A stretch of DNA of 6,218 bases from Actinomycetota bacterium (GTDB lineage: Bacteria > Actinomycetota > Acidimicrobiia > Acidimicrobiales > Microtrichaceae). Position numbers and translations under genes: made by a program. The stretch lies in assembly GCA_009700815.1 (NCBI GenBank), contig WLLG01000142.1, positions 1-6,218 of the forward strand, written 5' to 3'. Of the stretch, positions 1-5,660 are shown one piece after another; the stretch's first letter is position 1, and every line of letters starts with the position of its first letter. Below the pieces are notes generated by a model. That model had not been told where the DNA came from, ran no database searches, and saw nothing but the letters and a program-made list of their open reading frames with translations.

Positions 1-1051
1 CAGCCGAGCAGCCCTCGTTATCTACCGACAGACTCACACGGTGCCCCAGCAAATCACCCGGCACCTGATCAAACTGGCCATCTAGGTAGTCAATTGCAAG
101 GTTCACCCCGTCCAAGGAGTCCTGGCCGAGTCCGCCGGAATCATCACCAAGCCATGCCAGCACACCGAGCGTGATCGATTCACCATTTCCGATAAAGAGG
201 CAGTCCTCGGGACGCTGTGTTGCGTCCTGTCGATTTGTACATGTTCGCTGCGGACGCGGGTCGTCTACCCAAGATTGGTATCTGCCCGCTTCAAGCTCGG
301 TAACGAGGTCTCGAATAGGAACTCGGTCAGCCTGAAAAGCACCGCGAAATGGGGCGCCGATCGAAAGAATTGCCACAAGGTCAAGCGCGACCACTGCCAC
401 GATCCCCCAAGCAATCAGGGAATACTTGTGACCTGATCGAAGCGCTACCACCATGGCGTTAAAGATGAGAGCAATCCCCGCAAGTGCGCTAATGCCAAAC
501 AGTGCCAAGGGAAGACTCTCGGCAGAAATTGCTACACGCTGCCTTCGAATTGCAGCGAGTTGATCAACAGCCTGTTGCATCGCATCTGCTGCAAGCGTTG
601 GCGTCTCCGGCTGCAACCCGACTTGGCGAACTCGGCCCTGAAGTTGTTTGAGCTCGTTGAAAGCCGATACCTCGGTTCCACCTCCGGCACCAAGGACTCG
701 CCACTCCGACTCATCAACTCTGCGCAAATAAGCATCGAGGTCATCAATGACTAGTTCTACCTGAGGAGCCGAGAGTCCCTGAGTGTTGAATGCCAACTGC
801 GAGGCAGCAGCCACCTCTGAACCCACGAGTCGCTGCGTCTCGCGAAGGGTGCCGTACTCGCTGTTAATGAGAAAGCCTGTGAAGATCGCAAAGAGACTTC
901 CCAGCGCTGTCATATAAGCAGCTGCGACAGGTGCCGCTTTGTCAATGTTGAGTCGCCGAATCATTAGCGCTGCGAGAACGGCCGCTCCGATTGCGAAACT
1001 GAAGACCAACAACAGCAACCAGCCTGAATTGATCGAGGAGAGCCAGCGCAT
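1..1051 (-). CDS. DUF4239-like membrane protein fused to a periplasmic-binding (Peripla_BP_6-like) domain, C-terminus cut by the window edge
   Basis: Reading the minus strand from the ATG at 1051 gives 350 codons without a stop, open at the left edge. Four hydrophobic segments lie near residues 10-31, 41-63, 179-204 and 211-233. Between helices 2 and 3 is a soluble, partly charged stretch of about 115 residues. The text after helix 2 (FTGFLINSEY, then GSEVAAASQLAF) and after helix 4 (GAPFRGAF, 232-239) resembles DUF4239, a bestrophin-like membrane family of unknown function. After a linker with Cys271 and Cys284, residues 285-350 read like the start of a Leu/Ile/Val-type binding protein: strand ITLGVLAWLG, then GLGQDSLDGVNLAIDYL, then LLGHRVSLSVDNEGCSA. 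With four helices, the binding domain would sit on the same side as the N-terminus, presumably outside. ATG 1051 is preferred because AGGGTG (1063-1058) lies 6 nt upstream; an in-frame GTG at 1060 is the alternative. The frame is certain, the family calls fairly sure, the function unknown. Confidence 0.82.
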   Translation of the reverse strand, partial: MRWLSSINSGWLLLLVFSFAIGAAVLAALMIRRLNIDKAAPVAAAYMTALGSLFAIFTGFLINSEYGTLRETQRLVGSEVAAASQLAFNTQGLSAPQVELVIDDLDAYLRRVDESEWRVLGAGGGTEVSAFNELKQLQGRVRQVGLQPETPTLAADAMQQAVDQLAAIRRQRVAISAESLPLALFGISALAGIALIFNAMVVALRSGHKYSLIAWGIVAVVALDLVAILSIGAPFRGAFQADRVPIRDLVTELEAGRYQSWVDDPRPQRTCTNRQDATQRPEDCLFIGNGESITLGVLAWLGDDSGGLGQDSLDGVNLAIDYLDGQFDQVPGDLLGHRVSLSVDNEGCSA

Positions 1052-1173
1052 CTTCTTCACCCTAGAGCGCTGCCTTGCGTGAACCGAACTTTGCTTCGAG
1101 ATCTAACTGACACCGCATTCGGCTTCGATCAACTCAACTTCCCCATGAGAGGAGCGCGGGCCATACTTCACGG
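1052..1173. promoter_or_regulatory. Divergent intergenic region between the DUF4239-fusion gene and the PstS-like gene
   Basis: These 122 bp separate two start codons that point away from each other, so promoters for both genes should lie here. I see no convincing -35/-10 pair on either strand. Plus-strand TTGCGT (1075-1080) and TTGCTT (1091-1096) lack a good -10 at proper spacing. A 7-bp direct repeat GCTTCGA occurs at 1093-1099 and 1122-1128, with 29 bp between starts, and could be an operator, but repeats this short are common by chance. The SD-like GAGAGGAG (1147-1154) is 19 nt from the GTG start of the PstS-like gene, which is further than usual. The regulatory role is inferred from position only. 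Confidence 0.4.
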
Positions 1174-2154
1174 GTGAGATTTGGCGGCACAACCACATGC
1201 TTGGGCTTGAGCTTCGCGACAGCGCTTGCACTCGGTGGGCTGCTCGGCTCTTGCAGCGCCGACCCAGTGCGTCCAGAGTCACGAGCCGCCGGGTCCGAGA
1301 CCATGCTCCCGCTGCTCAGCGTCAGTAGCGGAATGCTGGCCGAACAAGAACAAGATGCCCGTATTCGACTCGATACTTCTACCTCGGCCGATGGGATCGC
1401 ATTGTTTTGTGATGGCCTAGTAGAGATGGCTGCGTCCTCGCGTTCGATGTCTGATCGTGAGAAAAGAGAGTGCAAAGACAGCGATAGGTCGCCAGTAGAG
1501 ATTCCCGTTGCAAATGACGCAATCGTGGTGGTGACGAATCCCTCCAACCCCGTCAAGTGTCTGTCTACCGAACAGCTCTACGGTCTGGCTGGACCTGAAT
1601 CCGCGGGGTTTGCCTCATGGGCTGATGCCAACTCACTGGGCAGTTCCGCTGACCTACCCGAACAGCCCCTCAAAGTGCTCGTTCCACCGAGCGGATCTGG
1701 CACCCTTCAACTGTTTGTCTCCACTGCACTTGGGCCGACAGCTGAGACTCGCAACACAGATCCGAAACTCCGAAATGACGCCGTCTCGGTTGAGAGCAAT
1801 GAACTCGTACGATCAGCAGTACTAGACGAGCCGGCAGGTCTTGGCGTAGCTGCCGTGAGCTCGGCAAAAAGCTGGAATGACTCTGTGCGAATCCTTCAAT
1901 TGCGCTCGGACAGCAGCGCTGATTGTGCTGACCCGACAGAGTCCAACGTGGCAAGCGGCGCATACCCACTTGGACGGAGCTTGTCGGTAATTATCGACCG
2001 CAAGACAGTCCAGCTAGACCAAACGATCTCTGACCTAGTGTCACTTTTGCTCTCGGCAGAGGGCCAAAAGGCTGTTGCCGAAACAGGCGCACTCCCGCTT
2101 GACCCTTCGCAGCTCAAGGAGAGTCAGCGACTGTGGAACACCGTTATTGAGTAG
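1174..2154 (+). CDS. PstS-family phosphate-type solute-binding lipoprotein
   Basis: A 326-residue secreted binding protein of the PstS (PBP-like, type II) family, of normal length. The N-terminus is a short lipoprotein signal: a hydrophobic core at about 10-24, then LLGSC with Cys27 as the predicted lipidated residue, so it should be anchored on the outer face of the cytoplasmic membrane. Family landmarks follow in order: the ligand loop GSETMLPL (40-47), FCDGLVEMAASSRSMSDRE (78-96), KCLSTEQLYGL (128-138), PSGSGTLQLF (172-181) and YPLGRSLSVII (264-274). Cys79, Cys100, Cys129 and Cys251 could form disulfides. Known PstS proteins deliver phosphate to PstCAB, but no pstC, pstA, pstB or phoU is nearby. 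The stretch matching the phosphate-discriminating Asp loop of E. coli PstS reads ASSRSM, so the ligand is uncertain. GTG 1174 is the first usual start after the upstream in-frame stop at 1108-1110; its SD is distant. A PstS-like sensor is an alternative role. Confidence 0.85.
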   Translation: MRFGGTTTCLGLSFATALALGGLLGSCSADPVRPESRAAGSETMLPLLSVSSGMLAEQEQDARIRLDTSTSADGIALFCDGLVEMAASSRSMSDREKRECKDSDRSPVEIPVANDAIVVVTNPSNPVKCLSTEQLYGLAGPESAGFASWADANSLGSSADLPEQPLKVLVPPSGSGTLQLFVSTALGPTAETRNTDPKLRNDAVSVESNELVRSAVLDEPAGLGVAAVSSAKSWNDSVRILQLRSDSSADCADPTESNVASGAYPLGRSLSVIIDRKTVQLDQTISDLVSLLLSAEGQKAVAETGALPLDPSQLKESQRLWNTVIE

Positions 2155-2216
2155 CGACTGAAGACCCAGCGACTCTGCTTGCTCCGTCCGCTGTGCCTTG
2201 GGACTAACCTCCGCTA
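2155..2216 (+). other. Short intergenic gap, no clear signal
   Basis: This 62-bp gap holds no recognisable terminator. The only pairing I find is CAGCG (2167-2171) with CGCTG (2189-2193), a weak 5-bp stem with a 17-nt loop and no T-run. No strong promoter is visible: TTGCTC (2179-2184) followed by GACTAA/ACTAAC at about 2202 is a poor match. No SD precedes the ATG at 2217. Whether the PstS-like gene is cotranscribed with the operon to its right is open. Confidence 0.4.
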
Positions 2217-3098
2217 ATGACCACGAGCGGTTCGAGTCCTCACCGGACACCGGCATTTCGGCGTGACCTAAATATCTGTACGAGTTGGTCTCTTCCCTCT
2301 TGGAGTAGTGGCCCGCAGGGAAATGAGCAGGCCACGCTCGAAGCAGCCTGCGCTGCGGGTTATGAGGGTGTGCAAGGCGCGAATCCTCGCCGCTGCCGAG
2401 ATCTCGGTCTGGTGCCAACCACGTTCGCCATCCAGCCAACTCCGGGGGGTTTAGCGGACCAAGCTCAGGGTTGGGTTGATTCCGGATTCGAGTGCTGCAC
2501 GATTCTGTTGGGCACCGGACTTGAAGATGACGCTGCAGCCGAGGTTCTGATCGAAGAAGTGCTCAGTGCCAGCGCAACTGCTGGGATTCCCCTGTATGTA
2601 GAGACACATCGAGCCACGCTCACCCAAGACATGTGGCGAACAGTGCAACTCGTTGAGCGGTTCCCGGACCTGCGCTTTAACGGCGACTTCTCCCACTGGT
2701 ACACGGGCCAAGACATGGCAGCCAATGACTTCGAGGCGACCCTTGAGTTTCTCTCTCCGGTGCTTGATCGAGTTCGGTATATGCACGGCCGGATTGGAAC
2801 CTCGGGATGCATTCAAGTTGACGTTGGCGATGGCTCGGTTGAGGGCCAACCCCACATTGCCCACTTTAGGTCGCTTTGGACGCGAGCGTTTGAGGGGTTT
2901 GTGCGTAGCGCTGCTCAGGACGTTGTCCCACCGCCACGCCTTGAGATTGGTTTTGCGCCCGAACTGCTACCGCCCGAGGTTGGTTACGCCCGCCTCGTGC
3001 TCGACTCGGCCGGCGACCTGCGAGAGGAGGGTGACCGCTGGGAACAGTCGCTAGTACTCACTGAAATTGCTAGCGAGTGCTTTGAGGCTGCACTCTGA
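2217..3098 (+). CDS. Sugar phosphate isomerase/epimerase-like TIM-barrel protein (xylose isomerase-like, AP endonuclease 2 family)
   Basis: A 293-residue cytoplasmic protein with the layout of the xylose isomerase-like TIM barrel (PF01261-type). The first strand is RDLNICTSWSL (16-26), followed by an alanine-rich helix and AGYEGVQGA (47-55). Candidate divalent-metal ligands sit on successive strands: Glu129 in YVETHRATLT, Asp157 in FNGDFSHW, His190 in RYMHGRIG and Glu243 in LEIGFAPE. Members isomerise or epimerise sugars, inositols or related polyols, or act as lyases; nothing here fixes the substrate. The ATG at 2217 is the only possible upstream start because TAA lies in frame at 2205-2207, yet it has no evident SD, so translation may be weak or leaderless. 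It is the first gene of the plus-strand cluster. The stop codon lies inside a predicted stem-loop that runs towards the sulfotransferase. Fold call strong, reaction unknown. Confidence 0.83.
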   Translation: MTTSGSSPHRTPAFRRDLNICTSWSLPSWSSGPQGNEQATLEAACAAGYEGVQGANPRRCRDLGLVPTTFAIQPTPGGLADQAQGWVDSGFECCTILLGTGLEDDAAAEVLIEEVLSASATAGIPLYVETHRATLTQDMWRTVQLVERFPDLRFNGDFSHWYTGQDMAANDFEATLEFLSPVLDRVRYMHGRIGTSGCIQVDVGDGSVEGQPHIAHFRSLWTRAFEGFVRSAAQDVVPPPRLEIGFAPELLPPEVGYARLVLDSAGDLREEGDRWEQSLVLTEIASECFEAAL

Positions 3099-3144
3099 GA
3101 AGCCGAAACGGCCCCACTGAGAGCCTCAAGGGAAGCAGTTTCGG
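3080..3144 (+). promoter_or_regulatory. Possible RNA stem-loop/pseudoknot spanning the isomerase stop codon and the sulfotransferase leader
   Basis: Positions 3080-3089 (CTTTGAGGCT) pair with 3122-3131 (AGCCTCAAGG) over 10 bp, with one G-U pair. Inside, CTC (3093-3095) pairs with GAG (3119-3121), and GCCG-AAA-CGGC (3102-3112) forms a tight hairpin. A second option, CCGAAAC (3103-3109) with GTTTCGG (3138-3144), is a perfect 7-bp pairing that excludes the inner hairpin and would make a pseudoknot with the outer stem. It ends 8 nt before the purine-rich SD at 3152. No T-run follows, so this is not a standard intrinsic terminator. GATAAT (3144-3149) resembles a -10 box but has no -35 partner. Repeats this short arise by chance, so the role is inferred. 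Confidence 0.35.
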
Positions 3145-3151
3145 ATAATGG

Positions 3152-3159
3152 AAAGGGGG
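3152..3159 (+). promoter_or_regulatory. Ribosome binding site that decides the sulfotransferase start
   Basis: The purine run AAAGGGGG lies just upstream of the ATG at 3163 and inside the reading frame that begins at the ATG at 3148. AGG at 3154-3156 is 6 nt from ATG 3163. The upstream ATG at 3148 has only a distant AAGGGA (3128-3133), 14 nt away. This favours 3163 as the true start. Confidence 0.6.
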
Positions 3160-3162
3160 ACT

Positions 3163-4416
3163 ATGACTGATATTCGAATCGAAGATCTGCGCGTACCTAT
3201 TCGCGATGCTGAACAACAGCAGATGTTTGATCTGGCAACCTCGATGGAGGTCGACCTGATGCCCAGCAAGCTCGTTGCTGCTGCGAAACGGCGGACGGGC
3301 CTTGAGGACTTTGGCGACCCCTCGCTGATGGACCGTCTCGCAGCTCAGGTCGCATCGGTTGAGTCCGATACGGGACTGTCTGGTCTTGGACGCTTCCTTG
3401 TTCGCCGTCGGCTCGTAGGTCTGCTCGCAGCCAGGCTTCGGCTCGAGGACTTTATTCGTAGGCATCCGGAGTCCCTTGAGACCGAACTTGAGCCACCCGT
3501 GATCGTGGTGGGTTTGCCCCGCTCTGGCACCACGCACCTAGTCAACTTGTTAGCTACCGACACACGGTTTAGGTCGATGCCCTGGTGGGAAGTAGCCGAG
3601 CCCATCCCACCCGTTGGAGATGGCCCGGGCCGCGATGGAGTTGACCCCCGATACCAGCGATGCGAAGCAGAGTACGAGGCTTCGAAGCAGGTCTCTCCGC
3701 TCACCTCGCTCATGCATGACCGTCCCCCTTCAAGCATTGAGGAAGAGTGTGAACTGCTCGACTTAGACCTGTGCACGTATGTGTTGGAATGGCATGCACG
3801 AGTTCCGGGGTGGCGAGACCATGCCGAGCAGCTTGATCAGTTTGCGCACTACGCGTTTTTGCATCGTGAGTTGCAAGTGCTCAGTTACTTACGCGGACCA
3901 AATCGCTGGGTGCTCAAATGCCCGCAACACCTAGAGCGGCTCGGGCCGCTGATGGCAACTTTCCCAGATGCCACCGTTGCGTTCACCCTTCGCGACCCAG
4001 TTGCCGTGTTGCAATCAGCGATCACCATGCTTGCCTACGGGGACCGCAACCGTCGGGTGCAGATCGATGCCGACCAGCTAGCTTCATATTGGGTGGATCG
4101 CGTTGAGCGACTACTGCGTGCTGCGGTGAGCGACGCACATCTGATACCTACAGCGCAGCGGGTAGATGTTGAGTTCAAAGAGTTCATCTCTGATGACCAA
4201 GCAATGGCTGAGCGCATCATTGAGATGTCCGGACTTGAACTCACAGACCAAGCCAGCAAAGGGCTGCGGCAATATATAGAGAGCAACCCTCGCGGCAAGG
4301 AGGGTCGTATCGTGTATGACCTGCAAGGTGACTTTGGTCTGAATCCAGCTGAACTCTACGAACGGTACGCGTTTTATTTTGATGCGTTCCCACAGATCCG
4401 CAAAGAGGTGAACTGA
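3163..4416 (+). CDS. PAPS-dependent sulfotransferase family protein (Sulfotransfer_3-like)
   Basis: A 417-residue cytoplasmic protein of the Sulfotransfer_3 type, which moves sulfate from PAPS to an acceptor hydroxyl or amine. The N-terminal 110 residues form a helical cap. The 5'-phosphosulfate P-loop follows as VIVVGLPRSGTTHLVNLL (about 113-130). Next come PWWEVAEP (140-147), the DRPPSSIEEECELL stretch (186-199) and RWVLKCPQHLERL (248-260). The 3'-phosphate-binding region is VAFTLRDPVAVLQS (272-285), with Arg277 and Ser285 as likely contacts. Many relatives have KSP where this has KCP (Cys253), a mild deviation. The start at 3163 is chosen over the in-frame ATG at 3148 (five residues longer) because of the SD at 3152-3159. 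The stop TGA shares one base with the next ATG (TGATG, 4414-4418), implying translational coupling. The acceptor is unknown; lipids, steroids or glycans are all possible. Confidence 0.85.
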   Translation: MTDIRIEDLRVPIRDAEQQQMFDLATSMEVDLMPSKLVAAAKRRTGLEDFGDPSLMDRLAAQVASVESDTGLSGLGRFLVRRRLVGLLAARLRLEDFIRRHPESLETELEPPVIVVGLPRSGTTHLVNLLATDTRFRSMPWWEVAEPIPPVGDGPGRDGVDPRYQRCEAEYEASKQVSPLTSLMHDRPPSSIEEECELLDLDLCTYVLEWHARVPGWRDHAEQLDQFAHYAFLHRELQVLSYLRGPNRWVLKCPQHLERLGPLMATFPDATVAFTLRDPVAVLQSAITMLAYGDRNRRVQIDADQLASYWVDRVERLLRAAVSDAHLIPTAQRVDVEFKEFISDDQAMAERIIEMSGLELTDQASKGLRQYIESNPRGKEGRIVYDLQGDFGLNPAELYERYAFYFDAFPQIRKEVN

Positions 4417-4418
4417 TG
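4404..4418 (+). promoter_or_regulatory. SD and TGATG coupling junction, sulfotransferase to sulfatase-like gene
   Basis: AGAGGTG (4404-4410) lies 5 nt before the ATG at 4416, whose A is also the last base of the TGA stop at 4414-4416. This arrangement lets a terminating ribosome restart, tying the output of the two genes together. Confidence 0.7.
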
Positions 4419-5660
4419 TCTGGAATCCACCGAACGCGACCAGGTGCCGACTCCATGGCTGCTGCCACCGACGCTCCGGCAATCGATCTTGGGGACGACA
4501 TCTGGATGTCACCCGGATGGTCGAACAGCTACATGATCCCCACCGAAGAGGGCCGGGTAATTATCAACACGGGGATGGGATTCGAGGGTCCGCTTCATGC
4601 GCGTGCGTATGACGCTGTGGACTCTGCGCCGGTTCACTCTGTGCTGCTCACTCAGGGTCATTACGACCACGTTGGCGGCATCGACGTGCTCAAAGACGAT
4701 GAGAGTCAGGTGGTGGCGCAGGCCAACTTCACGATGTGGCGAGATGACAACGAACGTCTTGAGATGTTCCGGTCGCGCAACTCGGCCTTTGCCTTTATGG
4801 ATGCCATTCTTGGGGCCATGGAGTACACCCGATCAGTCGGAGTCGGCGCTGTTCCCCAGGCGCGTCCCGAGCCAACACTGCTCGTCGAGGATCGCCTCGC
4901 CCTTCAGATCGGCGGGCGCCGGCTAGAACTCATCGCGACTCCTGGCGGGGAGACTTTTGACTCGATGGTCGTCTGGCTGCCCGAGTCTCGAACCCTGTTC
5001 TCTGGCAATTTATTTGGCCCACTCTTTGGCCACGTTCCCAACCTAGTGACCATTCGCGGCGACCGATACCGCGATGCGCTCACGTACATTGATTCTCTTA
5101 ATCTGGTGCTTGAGCTTGCACCCGAGCGGCTGATCACTGGCCACTTTGATCCGATCATTGGTGCCGATCTGATTGCGGGTGAGGTCCGGGCCATGCAAGA
5201 GGCAATGCACTCAGTCCACGACCAAACTGTGGCTGGCATGAACACTGGCGCCGATGTCTACACGCTGATGCAAGAGATTCAGACTCCAGACCACCTTGAT
5301 GTGGGCGAGGGGTACGGGCAGACAAAATGGAACGTCCGGGCTATCTGGGAGAATTACGCAGGCTGGTTTCATCACCGGTCCACAACCGAGCTGTTTGGGG
5401 TGACTCCCCTAGCCGTGGCCCCCGACCTAGTAGCCGCCGCCGGGGCGGATGCGTTTGTGGACATGGCTGCTGCACACCTTCAGGCCGGCCGGGCAGTAGA
5501 GGCGTTGCAACTGACCGACATTTTGTTGGCTACCGAACCCCGACACGCCGAGGCGCTGAGCGTTGCAATTGCAGCACATGAGCACCTGATCGAGAACACA
5601 ACAAACTTCTGGGAGCGCGCGTGGTTACGTCGCTCCATAGCCAAATTGGAGAAGCCATGA
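4416..5660 (+). CDS. Type III alkylsulfatase-like metallo-beta-lactamase-fold protein with alkyl sulfatase dimerisation domain
   Basis: A 414-residue protein in two parts. Residues about 22-250 are a metallo-beta-lactamase fold: DDIWMSPGWSNSYMI (27-41), VIINTGMG (48-55), TQGHYDHVGG (79-88), ATPGGETFDSMVVW (174-187), LFSGN (194-198) and LITGHFDPI (239-247). Residues about 299-411, from GYGQTKWNVRAIWENYAGWFHH to the repeat-like helices ending WERAWLRRSIAKL, match the alkyl sulfatase dimerisation domain of SdsA1/BDS1-type enzymes, which hydrolyse primary alkyl sulfates. The usual C-terminal SCP2-like domain is absent, so this is a short form; no signal peptide is evident. The HxHxDH motif reads QxHxDH: Gln80 replaces the first His, with His82, Asp84 and His85 kept. 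Glu179 and His243 are plausible ligands; Asn198 stands where Asp or Glu usually bridges the metals. The start at 4416 has SD AGAGGTG (4404-4410) and overlaps the sulfotransferase stop. A later ATG at 4455 is less likely. Confidence 0.83.
   Translation: MSGIHRTRPGADSMAAATDAPAIDLGDDIWMSPGWSNSYMIPTEEGRVIINTGMGFEGPLHARAYDAVDSAPVHSVLLTQGHYDHVGGIDVLKDDESQVVAQANFTMWRDDNERLEMFRSRNSAFAFMDAILGAMEYTRSVGVGAVPQARPEPTLLVEDRLALQIGGRRLELIATPGGETFDSMVVWLPESRTLFSGNLFGPLFGHVPNLVTIRGDRYRDALTYIDSLNLVLELAPERLITGHFDPIIGADLIAGEVRAMQEAMHSVHDQTVAGMNTGADVYTLMQEIQTPDHLDVGEGYGQTKWNVRAIWENYAGWFHHRSTTELFGVTPLAVAPDLVAAAGADAFVDMAAAHLQAGRAVEALQLTDILLATEPRHAEALSVAIAAHEHLIENTTNFWERAWLRRSIAKLEKP

Noticed and set aside
560..754. 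Plus-strand open frame of 64 codons (and a 71-codon minus-strand piece at 532-747) in the left region.
   Set aside because: Both are out-of-frame shadows of the long minus-strand membrane-protein gene covering 1-1051.
1074..1084. GTTCACGCAAG on the minus strand resembles one 11-nt PHO-box repeat unit of Streptomyces PhoP.
   Set aside because: Only a single imperfect unit is present. PhoP boxes need tandem units, and no second unit lies 11 bp away on either side.
1145..1177. Ten-codon frame (ATG to TGA) whose stop overlaps the GTG start of the PstS-like gene as GTGA, possibly a leader peptide.
   Set aside because: It has no SD of its own, it is very short, and the SD-like GAGAGGAG lies inside it. 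It could be chance, and nothing else supports translation.
2126..2174. Three copies of AGCGACT (2126-2132, 2153-2159, 2168-2174) around the end of the PstS-like gene.
   Set aside because: Spacing is irregular (27 and 15 bp) and the first copy is coding. Short repeats of this size are expected by chance.
3144..3149. GATAAT, a five-of-six match to a -10 box upstream of the sulfotransferase.
   Set aside because: There is no -35 match at 15-19 bp and no extended -10. Transcription from it would begin almost at the start codon.
3070..3537. Long minus-strand open frame (155 codons) opposite the sulfotransferase start.
   Set aside because: It lies antisense to a gene with clear family motifs and shows no recognisable domain. 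It is a shadow of the plus-strand codon bias.
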